Source of the DNA: Panacagrimonas sp965216845
Lineage (GTDB): Bacteria > Pseudomonadota > Gammaproteobacteria > Nevskiales > Nevskiaceae
Assembly (NCBI GenBank): GCA_965216845.1
Contig: OZ244200.1
Span: 2,976,001-3,040,000 of the forward strand
Direction: 5' to 3'
DNA: 64,000 nt
Of this stretch, positions 24,813 to 33,734 are shown in pieces. Within the stretch, counting starts at the first letter, position 1. Every line of letters begins with the position of its first letter. The notes beneath the pieces were generated by a model. The model was not told the origin of the DNA. It saw nothing but the letters and a program-made list of their open reading frames with translations, and did not search any database. The position numbers were made by a program, and so were the translations under genes.

Positions 24813-26345
24813 TCAGGCCGCCACCACCGGAATCTTGCCGATTTTGCCCTGCCATTGTTGTGGGCCGGTGGAATGCACGGAGGTACCCGCCGCATCGACC
24901 GCCACGGTCACCGGCATGTCGGTAACGTCGAATTCATAAATGGCTTCCATGCCCATATCGCCAAAGGCGACCACCTCGGCTTTCTTGATCGCACGCGCCA
25001 CCAGATAAGCCGCGCCACCCACCGCCATCAGGTAGGCGCTCTTGTGCTTCTTGATTGCTTCAATCGCAACCGGCCCGCGCTCGGCCTTGCCGATCATGGC
25101 GATCAGGCCGGTATTGGCCAGCATCATTTCCGTGAACTTGTCCATGCGGGTGGCGGTGGTGGGCCCGGCCGGCCCCACCGCTTCGTCGCGCACCGGATCG
25201 ACCGGGCCAACGTAATAAATCACGCGATTGGTGAAATCCACCGGCAGCGGCTCGCCCTTGGCCAGCATCTCCTGAATACGTTTGTGCGCGGCGTCACGGC
25301 CAGTCAGCATCTTGCCGTTGAGCAACAGGGTTTGACCCGGCTTCCAGCTCGCCACTTCCTCCGGCGTCAGCGCGCCAAGATCAATCCGCTTGGAAGACTT
25401 CACATCCGGCTGCCAGGTCACGTCGGGCCAATCTTCCATTTTCGGCGTTGGCAATTCGGCCGGGCCGCTGCCGTCCAGCTCGAAATGGATGTGTCGCGTG
25501 GCCGCGCAATTGGGAATCATCGCCACCGGCTTGCTCGCCGCGTGGGTGGGATAGTCGATGATTTTCACGTCCAGCACGGTGGTCAGACCACCCAGGCCCT
25601 GCGCGCCGATACCCAGGGCGTTGACCTTCTCCAATAGCTCCAAGCGCAGTTCCTCGGTTGCGCTCAGTTCCTCGCCACGCGCGGCCTTGTCCTTGAGCAG
25701 ATGAATATCGATGGGCGCCATAATGGCCTCCTTGGCCATCACCGTCGCCTTCTCCGGCGTGCCGCCAATGCCGATGCCCAAAATGCCGGGCGGACACCAA
25801 CCCGCGCCCATGGTCGGCACGGTTTTGAGCACCCAATCCACGATCGAATCCGACGGGTTCAGGCACACCATCTTGGATTTGTTTTCCGAACCGCCGCCCT
25901 TGGCGGCGCAAATCACGTCCACGGTATCGCCGGCAACGATTTCGTAGTGAATCACCGCCGGGGTGTTGTCCTTGGTGTTTTTGCGCGCGCCAGCCGGATC
26001 GCTCAATACCGAGGCGCGCAGTTTGTTGTCCGGGTTCAGGTAGGCGCGGCGTACGCCCTCGTTGACCATTTCCTGAACCGAGAGCGTGGCATCCCACTGC
26101 ACGTTCATGCCCACTTTGAGAAACACCACACAGATGCCGGTGTCCTGACAGATGGGCCGCTTTCCCTCCGCGCACATGCGCGAATTGGTCAGGATTTGCG
26201 CCATGGCGTCGCGCGCCGCCGGCGATTGTTCCATCTCATAGGCCTCGCCCAGCGCCTGGATGTAATCCAGCGGGTGGTAATAGCTGATGTGTTGAAAGGC
26301 GTCGGCGATTGACTGAATGAAATCGTCCTGGCGAATGGTGCTCAT
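24813..26345 (-). CDS. fumA: Class I fumarate hydratase (oxygen-sensitive Fe-S type)
   Basis: TCA-cycle enzyme hydrating fumarate to L-malate, 510 residues in one chain (alpha plus beta domains fused). The three cysteines for the [4Fe-4S] cluster lie in CQDTGICVVF, GAGWCPPGILGIGIGG and PNCAATRHIHFELDGSGP. The open frame extends 112 codons further upstream, but that part is Arg/Pro-rich and reads as non-coding; the start MSTIRQDDFIQS matches the family. Convergent with DUF2804, divergent from the DUF4382 lipoprotein. The symbol fumA is by type; fumB is indistinguishable. A tartrate dehydratase is excluded by length and fusion. Confidence 0.93.
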   Translation of the reverse strand: MSTIRQDDFIQSIADAFQHISYYHPLDYIQALGEAYEMEQSPAARDAMAQILTNSRMCAEGKRPICQDTGICVVFLKVGMNVQWDATLSVQEMVNEGVRRAYLNPDNKLRASVLSDPAGARKNTKDNTPAVIHYEIVAGDTVDVICAAKGGGSENKSKMVCLNPSDSIVDWVLKTVPTMGAGWCPPGILGIGIGGTPEKATVMAKEAIMAPIDIHLLKDKAARGEELSATEELRLELLEKVNALGIGAQGLGGLTTVLDVKIIDYPTHAASKPVAMIPNCAATRHIHFELDGSGPAELPTPKMEDWPDVTWQPDVKSSKRIDLGALTPEEVASWKPGQTLLLNGKMLTGRDAAHKRIQEMLAKGEPLPVDFTNRVIYYVGPVDPVRDEAVGPAGPTTATRMDKFTEMMLANTGLIAMIGKAERGPVAIEAIKKHKSAYLMAVGGAAYLVARAIKKAEVVAFGDMGMEAIYEFDVTDMPVTVAVDAAGTSVHSTGPQQWQGKIGKIPVVAA

Positions 26346-26415
26346 GGCTATTGGCTCGGGCATGGTCAGTGAGACGTGAATTATCCCGCGCCGCCGGCCC
26401 AAGGTCACGCGCCTG

Positions 26416-26451
26416 GGGTGCCGGGATGGGTGCCGGGATGGGTACCGGGAT
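26416..26451. repeat. Three tandem 12-bp repeats in the fumarase upstream region
   Basis: GGGTGCCGGGAT occurs three times in direct succession, the last copy with one change (GGGTACCGGGAT). It lies between the divergent fumarase and DUF4382 genes, about 70 bp before the fumarase start. Copy number could vary by slippage and alter promoter spacing. Confidence 0.9.
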
Positions 26452-26499
26452 CGCAAGCGGTGTAATCTGCACAGCTTCCGGATTCGAGACCTGAAAGGC

Positions 26500-27336
26500 A
26501 TGTTGCCACGTTTGTCCGTACTCGCCGCCCTGCTCCTGGGCGCCTGTGATTCCAGCGTCAGCATCGATCTGAGCAGCGCCGACGGCGAGGGTTTGCAGTC
26601 GGTGGTGCTGTCCATCGATGGGGTCCAGTTGCGCGATGGTGACGGCACCCGCCAACGCCTCCAAACCCAGACCAGCGGCATTGAAATGCGCGACCTGCTG
26701 GCGGGTCAAAGCCGCAGCCTGATCTCGGGTTTCAGTGTCGCCGAAGGCCGCTACACCGGCTTGCGCCTGAGCTTTGATGAGGACGCCGAGCAGACGCTGA
26801 GGCTGCAAACCGGCGCGCAATTCAACCTGAGGCTGGATGATCAGGATCAGTTTTTCGATATTGATCTGAACGTCGAGGAGGACGAGGACGCACGCCTGAT
26901 CGCGGTGCTGGACTTGCGTTTCTCGCTGCGACAAACCGACGCCGACGACTACCGCCTGAGCCCGTATTTGCGGCTTGTGAACGCGGATCAGGCCGCCAGC
27001 ATCGATGGCAGCATCAGCGCCGGCGCGGTTTCCAGTTCCGATTGCGCCGCCGACGGAACGCCCGGCAACAGCGTTGCGGTTTATCTGTTCAAGGGCGCGG
27101 ACGCCGAACCGATCGACTTCAACCGCTCGCGTTTGGGTCCGTTCGCCTCGGCGGCCGTTCGCCCCGCAGACAACGGTTTCGCCTACACGCTGGCCTTTCT
27201 GCCGGCCGGCGATTACCGGATCGCATGGACTTGCGATGGCGACATCGACCAACCCGAGGCCAGCGAGACGTTGCGCTTTCGCGATGCGCAGTCGATCAGC
27301 CTGGATGAGGGGGAAAGTCGCCTGCTGAACTTTTGA
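26500..27336 (+). CDS. DUF4382-type lipoprotein
   Basis: A 278-residue exported lipoprotein. A signal peptide with lipobox LLLGAC places the acylated cysteine at residue 16. The first domain (about 20-155) resembles DUF4382: beta-sandwich pattern with IDGVQLRDGDG, LLAGQSRSLISGFSVAEGRY and TGLRLSFDED. The second half (about 165-278) has a paired cysteine (SSDCAAD and AWTCDGD) and a CNA-B-like strand pattern ending YRIAWTC. It has many acidic residues, so calcium binding is possible. Function is unknown. It converges with the metallo-hydrolase gene with 3 bp between stops. Confidence 0.75.
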   Translation: MLPRLSVLAALLLGACDSSVSIDLSSADGEGLQSVVLSIDGVQLRDGDGTRQRLQTQTSGIEMRDLLAGQSRSLISGFSVAEGRYTGLRLSFDEDAEQTLRLQTGAQFNLRLDDQDQFFDIDLNVEEDEDARLIAVLDLRFSLRQTDADDYRLSPYLRLVNADQAASIDGSISAGAVSSSDCAADGTPGNSVAVYLFKGADAEPIDFNRSRLGPFASAAVRPADNGFAYTLAFLPAGDYRIAWTCDGDIDQPEASETLRFRDAQSISLDEGESRLLNF

Positions 27337-27339
27337 CGA

Positions 27340-28170
27340 TCAGCCGTTGGCGGCCTGCATGCGCTGCAATTCGCTTGGGTCGTGCGCGCAAAACAAATCC
27401 ACCGTGTCCGAATGCTCGGCTTGCAACTGACGCAGCCGCTGCTGATTGGCCAGGCGCTTGCGGCCATCGACCTGCACCAGGTTCTGGAAAATGCGCAACC
27501 CGGCGGGGCAACTGGGCGGCGTCTGCATCTCCGCATGATGAAAATAGGCGTCGCCACAGTGAATCAACCAGCGCTCGCCGCTGGCCACTGCGACCCCGCA
27601 ATGACCTCTGGTATGTCCAGGCAGCGGAATCAGCGCGATGTCCGGCGCAGCACCCGGAATCAGTCGCACCGCCTCGAAGCCGAACCAGTTGTCGCCTTCC
27701 ACACGATGACGCACCCAGTCCGGGTCGTGATCCCAATGCGCCGGGATATATCGCATCCGTTCGCGCCAGGTTGGCGCCATGGCGGCCTCATGTTCGGGCT
27801 CGAACACATGAACGCGCGCCTGCGGAAAGTCACTCATGCCACCGGCATGATCAACATCAAGATGCGTCACCACAATATGCCGAACATCGCCCGGGTCAAA
27901 CCCCAGGGCGCGCACTTGCGCCACGGCGGTTTCTTCGTAGCTGAGGCGTGGTCGAACCACACGGTTGAACACCCCGCCCAGACGCGCTGGATCGGCAATG
28001 TCACCGGAGCCCAAGCCGGTATCGACGAGTACCAGACCCTGCCCGGTTTCGATCAACAGACAGTGACAACACATGGACGCGGACTCAAGCCACCCGCCGT
28101 CACCGCTCATCAGGCGGCGGCTGAACGGACACATGGTGCCGCAGTTGAGATGATGGATCCTGACGCTCAT
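27340..28170 (-). CDS. MBL-fold metallo-hydrolase
   Basis: Metallo-beta-lactamase-fold hydrolase of 276 residues. The zinc motif THLDVDHAGG gives HxxxDH (with Asp in place of the first HxH histidine pattern, as in lactonase-type members), and further ligands are in LPGHTRGHCGV and HCGDAYFHH. MSVRIHHLNCGTMCPF at the start is typical of a clade of N-acyl homoserine lactonase-like/MBL proteins of unknown substrate. The ATG at 28170 is chosen; a GGGAG lies very close upstream and a start 5 codons earlier is possible. The open frame continues a further 158 codons of non-coding character. Confidence 0.85.
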   Translation of the reverse strand: MSVRIHHLNCGTMCPFSRRLMSGDGGWLESASMCCHCLLIETGQGLVLVDTGLGSGDIADPARLGGVFNRVVRPRLSYEETAVAQVRALGFDPGDVRHIVVTHLDVDHAGGMSDFPQARVHVFEPEHEAAMAPTWRERMRYIPAHWDHDPDWVRHRVEGDNWFGFEAVRLIPGAAPDIALIPLPGHTRGHCGVAVASGERWLIHCGDAYFHHAEMQTPPSCPAGLRIFQNLVQVDGRKRLANQQRLRQLQAEHSDTVDLFCAHDPSELQRMQAANG

Positions 28171-28208
28171 GCTCCCTTTCCCCATTTGGCCTGATTTGAT
28201 TCTCCAAC

Positions 28209-28778
28209 ATGCCCCGCGTCCGAAACAAGCCGATCCCAGGCCAGGCATGGCTGTTGACGGCCGTTGTGGTCGGCGCCTGCGCCGGCGACAAAACCGTTCC
28301 GCTTGCAAGCGGCGGCGAGCCGCAGGAAATGGCCGGCATGTTGGCGGCGCACAACCATTGGCGAGCGCAGGTCGGTGTCGCGCCGCTGAACTGGTCGCCG
28401 GCGGCCGCCGAACAGGCGCAGGACTGGGCCGATCAGCTTGCTCAAGTCGATGGCTGTGAACTAAGCCACAACCCCGACCCGGACCGGCAACAACGCTTCG
28501 GCGAAAACATTTATCGCGCCGGCGATATTTTTTCTTACAAGGCCTATCAGGCCACGCCCGAACAGGTTGTCGCACATTGGGCGGATGAGCGGCAGTGGTA
28601 TGACCCGCAAACCGGATCATGCAGCGCACCCGACGGCGAGACCTGCGGGCATTACACACAGCTGGTGTGGAGCCACAGCTTCAGCGTCGGCTGCGGAAGA
28701 GCACGCTGTCAAAAGCTGGAAGTCTGGGTTTGCAACTACGCCCCGGGTGGCAACTGGGACGACCGTAAAGCTTACTGA
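28209..28778 (+). CDS. CAP/SCP-domain lipoprotein
   Basis: A 189-residue secreted protein of the CAP superfamily (cysteine-rich secretory, antigen 5, PR-1). The signal segment ends in VVVGAC, a plausible lipobox. CAP signatures present: HNHWRAQVGVAPLNWSP, SHNPD, FGENIY, VAHWADERQWYD, CGHYTQLVWSHSFSVGCG and VCNYAPGGNW. The His/Glu residues of the CAP cavity (HN, SH, GEN, GHYTQ) are all there. Six cysteines suggest disulfides in the periplasm. The role in bacteria is poorly known. It lies just upstream of malic enzyme, in the same direction, 78 bp apart. Confidence 0.88.
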   Translation: MPRVRNKPIPGQAWLLTAVVVGACAGDKTVPLASGGEPQEMAGMLAAHNHWRAQVGVAPLNWSPAAAEQAQDWADQLAQVDGCELSHNPDPDRQQRFGENIYRAGDIFSYKAYQATPEQVVAHWADERQWYDPQTGSCSAPDGETCGHYTQLVWSHSFSVGCGRARCQKLEVWVCNYAPGGNWDDRKAY

Positions 28779-28856
28779 GGGCAAATGACCCGGCCGCGCA
28801 ACTCGGCTAACCTGCGGGCCATCAGAGGCGACATCGCAGCCAACGGGAGAGCAGGC

Positions 28857-30545
28857 ATGACGGTCAGCGAGAACAAGCAAATCATCGAAACCAGCCTCAG
28901 CGGTTTCGAGCTACTGGAAAACCCCCTGCTGAACAAGGGAACGGCCTTTACGCCAGACGAACGCGAGGCCTTTGGTCTGCACGGTTTGTTGCCGCCGCAC
29001 ATCGGCAGCCTGGACGTTCAGCTGGAGCGTCGATTGACGGCCCTGCGCGGCCTCAGTAGTGATCTGGACCGTTACAACTTTCTACGAGAGCTTCAGGACA
29101 ACACCGAAACCCTGTTTCACGCGCTGCTGCTGCGCAATCTGACGGAGCTGTTACCCATTGTCTATACGCCGGTGGTGGGGCTGGGTTGCGAAAAATTCAG
29201 CCACATCTTCCGCAAGCCGCGTGGCCTGTTCCTGAGCCTGCCGCTGAAGGACAAGATTCGGGAAATCATCGCCCACCCCCGTTATGACCAGATCAAGGTG
29301 ATTGTGGTCAGCGATGGCGAGCGCATTCTTGGCCTGGGCGACCAAGGCGCCGGCGGCATGGGAATTCCGATTGGCAAGCTTGCACTTTATACCGCCTGCG
29401 CGGGCATTAATCCGGCGCATACGCTGCCCATCATGCTGGATGTAGGCACCGACAACGCCGAGCGCCTGGCCGATCCGCTCTACGTCGGTTGGCGCAACCA
29501 GCGCGTGCGTGGCGCTGAATATGATGACTTCGTGGAAACCTTCGTTTCCGCAGTCAAGGAACGCTGGCCGAACGTGTTGCTGCAATGGGAGGACTTTGCC
29601 AAGGCCAATGCCGGCAAGCTGCTGGATCGCTACAAGGACCGCATTTGCTCGTTCAACGATGACATCCAGGGCACCGCCGCGGTCGCCACCGGCACCGTGC
29701 TGGCGGCAACCTCGCTCACCGGCACGCCGCTGACCGAACAACGCATCGTGATTCACGGCGCTGGCTCGGCCGGCTGCGGCATCGCGCGGCTGCTGTTGAT
29801 GGCGATGGTGGAAGCCGGCTTGCCCGAGGACGAGGCGCGGCGCCGCTTTTATGCGCTGGGCAGTCGCGGCCTGGTCACCAGCGATATGAAACTGGAGTCC
29901 TATCAGGCGGAGTTCGCGCAGCCTCGCGAAGCCCTTGCCGACTGGACACTCGAGAATCCGGATCGCATCGGTTTGTATGAGGTGGTCGCCAACGCCAAGC
30001 CGACGGTGCTGATCGGCACCTCTGCGCAAGCCGGGGCGTTTGACGAACGCATCGTGCGGGAAATGGCCAGGCACGTCGCGCGGCCGGCCATCTTCCCGCT
30101 TTCCAATCCGGTTTCCAAAGCTGAAGCCACGCCCGAGAACCTGATGAACTGGACCGATGGCGCGGTGGTGGTTGGCACCGGCAGTCCGTTTCCGGTGGTG
30201 GAACGCAATGGCAGGACCATTCCCATTGCACAAGCCAATAACTCCTTTATTTTCCCCGGCGTGGGCCTGGGCGTACTGGCGACCGGCGCTTCAAAAATTA
30301 CCGACGAAATGTTCATGGCCTCGGCTCGCGCGTTGGCCAAGCAGTCACCGGCACTGAATGATTCAGACGCCGGTTTGCTGCCGCCGGTGACGGATTTACG
30401 TGAAGTGGCCAAAGTGGTGGCGCTGGACGTGGCCAAGCACGCGCAAAAAGAAGGGCTGGCGCCAGAAACCGATGAACAGACGATGAAAGAGCGAATCGCG
30501 GCGCTGATGTGGGCGCCGTATTACCGCGAATATCGCAAGGTCTGA
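28857..30545 (+). CDS. maeA: NAD-dependent malic enzyme
   Basis: Cytoplasmic oxidative decarboxylase converting malate to pyruvate with NAD reduction, 562 residues (E. coli SfcA/MaeA 565). Key blocks: PIVYTPVVGLGCEKFS, SDGERILGLGDQGAGGMGIP (divalent metal and malate site), CSFNDDIQGTAAV, and the second Rossmann motif VIHGAGSAGCGIARL. The ATG at 28857 has GGGAGA 7 nt upstream, and the family begins near there; the longer frame adds 24 residues. NAD rather than NADP preference is assumed from overall family membership and not from a proven residue. Confidence 0.93.
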   Translation: MTVSENKQIIETSLSGFELLENPLLNKGTAFTPDEREAFGLHGLLPPHIGSLDVQLERRLTALRGLSSDLDRYNFLRELQDNTETLFHALLLRNLTELLPIVYTPVVGLGCEKFSHIFRKPRGLFLSLPLKDKIREIIAHPRYDQIKVIVVSDGERILGLGDQGAGGMGIPIGKLALYTACAGINPAHTLPIMLDVGTDNAERLADPLYVGWRNQRVRGAEYDDFVETFVSAVKERWPNVLLQWEDFAKANAGKLLDRYKDRICSFNDDIQGTAAVATGTVLAATSLTGTPLTEQRIVIHGAGSAGCGIARLLLMAMVEAGLPEDEARRRFYALGSRGLVTSDMKLESYQAEFAQPREALADWTLENPDRIGLYEVVANAKPTVLIGTSAQAGAFDERIVREMARHVARPAIFPLSNPVSKAEATPENLMNWTDGAVVVGTGSPFPVVERNGRTIPIAQANNSFIFPGVGLGVLATGASKITDEMFMASARALAKQSPALNDSDAGLLPPVTDLREVAKVVALDVAKHAQKEGLAPETDEQTMKERIAALMWAPYYREYRKV

Positions 30546-30662
30546 GGGAAACGGAAAAAGCCAAGAATCAAAGCGATCCACAGGCTTGGCCGCGGTTTCA
30601 TCGTGCTGGCTGGCAAACGCATCCATTAAACTGTTGCGTTCGCCTATCCTGCCGTGGAGCGC

Positions 30663-32039
30663 ATGAAGCTCACCTCACTGTCCGCCATCTCCCCGGTTGA
30701 CGGCCGCTACGCCGAGAAAACCGTCAGCCTTCGTCCCATCTTCAGCGAATACGGCCTGATCCGTTATCGGCTGCTGGCAGAGATCGGATGGCTGCGGGCG
30801 CTGGCGGCGCATCCACAGATTCCGGAAGTCCCGGCACTGTCGGATGACGCCAAATCGCGACTGGACGCGATTGCGGAAAACTTTGGCGTGCGTGAGGCGC
30901 AGCGCGTCAAAACCATTGAGGAAACCACCAACCACGACGTCAAGGCGGTTGAGTACTACTTGAAGGAAAAGATCGGCGCGCATCCGGAGCTGGCGGAAAT
31001 CAAGGAGTTCATTCACTTCGCCTGCACCTCCGAGGACATGAACAATGTAGCGCATGCGCTGATGCTGGCGGACGCACGCGAACAGGTGCTTCTGCCACAA
31101 CTGGATGAACTCATCGGCAGGCTGGCGACGCTATCTCGCCAGTATGCGGATCAGCCCATGCTGTCGCGCACCCATGGTCAGGCCGCCACACCAACCACGC
31201 TTGGCAAGGAAATGGCCGTATTCGTTTCCAGGTTAAGGATGCATCGCAAGTCGCTGCAAGAAATGGATATTCTGGCAAAGGCCAACGGCGCAGTGGGCAA
31301 TTACAGCGCACATCTGGCCGCCTATCCGGAAGTCGACTGGCCGGCGTTTTCGCAGAACTTCCTGAACAGCCTGGGCCTGGCGCCCAGCCCCATCACCACG
31401 CAAATCGAGCCGCACGACTACATCGCCGAATACTTTCAGGCGCTGATGCGGGTCAATTCGGTGTTGATCGATCTGTGTCGTGATATCTGGGCTTATATCT
31501 CGCTGGGCTATTTTCGCCAGAAAACCGTCAGCGGTGAGGTCGGCTCGTCCACCATGCCGCACAAGGTCAACCCGATTGACTTTGAGAACGCCGAGGGCAA
31601 TCTGGGACTGGCCAACGCGGTCATGCATCATCTGGCGGAAAAGCTGCCGATTTCGCGTTGGCAACGCGACCTGACCGATTCCACCGTGCTGCGGAATCTG
31701 GGGGTGGGCATCGGTCATGGCGTGATTGCTTTCCAGGCCTTGCAGAAGGGTTTGGGCAAGCTGGAGGTTGACGCCTGGCGCCTGGGCCGTGATCTGGACG
31801 ACAACTGGGAGGTGTTGGGCGAGGCCATCCAGACCGTGATGCGCCGCTACGGCCTGCCCGAACCCTACGAGCAGCTCAAACGTCTGACGCGCGGCCAGCG
31901 CATCGGCAAGGACGCGCTGCGCGCCTTTGTCCAGGAGCTACCGATTCCGCAGGCCGATCGTGACCGGCTCATGGCCATGTCGCCCGCCGATTACACCGGC
32001 AATGCGGAGCGTCAGGCCTTGAACGTCGGTAAGCAATGA
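30663..32039 (+). CDS. purB: Adenylosuccinate lyase
   Basis: Purine biosynthesis enzyme that cleaves fumarate from SAICAR and from adenylosuccinate, 458 residues. It starts MKLTSLSAISPVDGRYAEKT, the PurB N-terminus of gammaproteobacteria. The superfamily signature SSTMPHKVNPIDFENAEGN is at about 293-312, and TSEDMNNVAHAL plus RTHGQAATPTTLGKE are the other conserved regions. The frame opens three codons earlier with GTG, but the ATG fits the family. Its stop overlaps the start of the next gene. Confidence 0.95.
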   Translation: MKLTSLSAISPVDGRYAEKTVSLRPIFSEYGLIRYRLLAEIGWLRALAAHPQIPEVPALSDDAKSRLDAIAENFGVREAQRVKTIEETTNHDVKAVEYYLKEKIGAHPELAEIKEFIHFACTSEDMNNVAHALMLADAREQVLLPQLDELIGRLATLSRQYADQPMLSRTHGQAATPTTLGKEMAVFVSRLRMHRKSLQEMDILAKANGAVGNYSAHLAAYPEVDWPAFSQNFLNSLGLAPSPITTQIEPHDYIAEYFQALMRVNSVLIDLCRDIWAYISLGYFRQKTVSGEVGSSTMPHKVNPIDFENAEGNLGLANAVMHHLAEKLPISRWQRDLTDSTVLRNLGVGIGHGVIAFQALQKGLGKLEVDAWRLGRDLDDNWEVLGEAIQTVMRRYGLPEPYEQLKRLTRGQRIGKDALRAFVQELPIPQADRDRLMAMSPADYTGNAERQALNVGKQ

Positions 32040-32530
32040 GCATGAGCGGCGGCCTGGCATTCGAGACCCTGGAAGGCAAGGCAGCGTTTGCCGACGCCGC
32101 GCTGAACCTGAGTCAGACCGCGCGCAACCAACTGAGCCTGATGTCGCTGGAACTGGAGACCACGATCTACGGCACCGAGGCATTCGTAGACCGCCTGCGC
32201 AGTTTCATCCTGCAGCATCGGCGCGCACGGATACGGGTGTTGATCAATGATCCACGCAGTGCACGCAACAACGCACCCCGGCTGATCGAGTTCGGACGCC
32301 TGCTGAGCAGCCGCATCGAGTTTCGCGCGCTCAAGGCCGAACATCTTCATTTGCGGGAGGAGTATCTGATCGCTGATGAAAATGTCCTGCTGTTCCGCGC
32401 CGCGCCAACGCAGTTGGAGGCCAAGTTTTATGCCGACGCACCAATGGTGGCACGGCAGCAGCTCAAGGCCTTTGACAGCCTGTGGCAGGAGTCGCCGCCG
32501 GCAACGGAGTTACGCAGTCTGGCGCTTTGA
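32036..32530 (+). CDS. Phospholipase-D-like fold protein, unknown function
   Basis: A 164-residue soluble protein starting inside the purB stop (ATGAGC), thus translationally coupled. It reads like a half phospholipase-D domain: ELETTIYGTEAFVDRLRSFI, RVLINDPRSARNNAPRLIEF, and HLHLREEYLIADENVLLFR, but it lacks the full HxK(x)4D catalytic motif, so enzymatic activity is doubtful. I recall such proteins as a conserved gammaproteobacterial family of unknown function (DUF7931-like); the family number is from memory. Its 3' end overlaps the converging DUF1289 gene by 21 bp. Confidence 0.75.
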   Translation: MSMSGGLAFETLEGKAAFADAALNLSQTARNQLSLMSLELETTIYGTEAFVDRLRSFILQHRRARIRVLINDPRSARNNAPRLIEFGRLLSSRIEFRALKAEHLHLREEYLIADENVLLFRAAPTQLEAKFYADAPMVARQQLKAFDSLWQESPPATELRSLAL

Positions 32531-32716
32531 CATCCGGGCGCGGCGTTCAGCCGCAAGCTGGAGAATTTCCCGTCGGGCTTTCGGGTCGGCTTTCGACCAG
32601 GCCGCGATTTCCTTCATGCGCCGGCCACACCCCAGGCAGACCTGTTCGGCATCCAGCTGACACACGCCGATGCAGGGCGACTCCAGCCCTGCGTCCTGGG
32701 CCGGCCCCTCAACCAT
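32510..32716 (-). CDS. DUF1289 cysteine-motif small protein
   Basis: A 68-residue protein with the complete DUF1289 signature: SPCIGVCQLDAEQVCLGCGR, then EIAAWSKAD. The four cysteines (SPC, GVC, VC, GC) suggest a bound metal or Fe-S cluster. Function is unestablished. Its start overlaps the pyrD stop by 8 bp, placing it at the end of the fabG-ribA-aarF-pyrD run on the minus strand. Confidence 0.9.
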   Translation of the reverse strand: MVEGPAQDAGLESPCIGVCQLDAEQVCLGCGRRMKEIAAWSKADPKARREILQLAAERRARMSKRQTA

Positions 32717-33734
32717 CGTGCTGACTCGCCACCGCGCGCGCGCAAGCCGCGATCAATTCCGGCCCCTGATAAATGAAGCCGGTGTAGATCTGTAACAGGT
32801 CAGCGCCGGCGGCGATGCGATCCGCCGCCGCCTGCGCGCTGTTGATGCCGCCCAGCCCGATCAGCAATGTGTCCTTGTCCAGGCGCGCACGAAATTTGCC
32901 CAGCGTGTCCCGGGCCAGCCGGGCCATCGGCGCGCCAGACATGCCGCCCGCCTGTTCCGCCTTGGCGACGTTCTCCAGACCGGGCCGGCTCAGCGTGGTG
33001 TTGGTGGCGATCAAGCCGTCAATGCCCTGCGAGCGCACGGTCTGGGCGATGTCATCAATCTGATCATCGCCCAAATCCGGCGCGATCTTGACCATCAGCG
33101 GCACCCGCCGACCCAGCGTGGCGGTGATCTGATCCCGCCGATCAGCAATCTGTTCCAGCAAGTCAGCCAGCCGCTCCTGACGCTGCAGCTCCCGCAGGTT
33201 CTTGGTGTTGGGCGAGGAAATATTGATGGTGACGTAACTGGCATAGGGCGCCACGCGGTCAAAGCAAATCAAGTAATCATCCACCGCACGGTCAATCGGC
33301 GTATCCGCGTTCTTGCCGATATTGATGCCCAGCACACCACGATAATTGGCGCGTTCGACCTGTCCAACCAGATATTCCACGCCCTTGTTGTTGAAGCCCA
33401 GCCGGTTGATCAGCGCCTGCTGTTGCGGCAGGCGAAACAGCCGCGGTCGCGGGTTTCCAGGCTGCGGGCGCGGCGTTACCGTTCCCACTTCCACGAAACC
33501 GAAACCCAACCGCTCCCAGGCCGCCAGACACTCGGCGTTCTTGTCCAGGCCGGCCGCCAGACCCACCCGATTGCGAAAACGCAGTCCGCACCACTGGAAA
33601 GGATCGTCCACGGTCTTGGCGGACAGCATCCATCCGGCCGCCGACGGCAGCGCCTTTAGCCCGGCGAGGGTCAGCTCGTGCGCGCGCTCGGCTTCGAGCG
33701 CAAACAGCGCGTTTCTGGCCCAACGGTATCGCAT
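32709..33734 (-). CDS. pyrD: Dihydroorotate dehydrogenase (quinone), class 2
   Basis: Membrane-associated flavoenzyme of pyrimidine synthesis, oxidising dihydroorotate with ubiquinone, 341 residues. The N-terminal helical membrane-binding extension (ALFALEAERAHELTLAGLKA) marks class 2. FMN and orotate site blocks: GLRFRNRVGLAAGLDKNAE, NINISSPNT-type TINISSPNTKNLRELQ with the catalytic Ser, MVKIAPDL, and ATNTTLSRPGL. Starts in the aarF-like stop by a one-base overlap (TGATG) and ends overlapping DUF1289. Confidence 0.95.
   Translation of the reverse strand: MRYRWARNALFALEAERAHELTLAGLKALPSAAGWMLSAKTVDDPFQWCGLRFRNRVGLAAGLDKNAECLAAWERLGFGFVEVGTVTPRPQPGNPRPRLFRLPQQQALINRLGFNNKGVEYLVGQVERANYRGVLGINIGKNADTPIDRAVDDYLICFDRVAPYASYVTINISSPNTKNLRELQRQERLADLLEQIADRRDQITATLGRRVPLMVKIAPDLGDDQIDDIAQTVRSQGIDGLIATNTTLSRPGLENVAKAEQAGGMSGAPMARLARDTLGKFRARLDKDTLLIGLGGINSAQAAADRIAAGADLLQIYTGFIYQGPELIAACARAVASQHDG

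Noticed and set aside
26346..26681. 112-codon upstream extension of the fumarase frame
   Set aside because: Arg/Pro-rich, covers the tandem repeats and the DUF4382 start; fumarase homology begins at 26345.
28171..28659. 158-codon N-terminal extension of the MBL hydrolase frame
   Set aside because: It runs antisense through the CAP-domain gene, whose signatures are complete.
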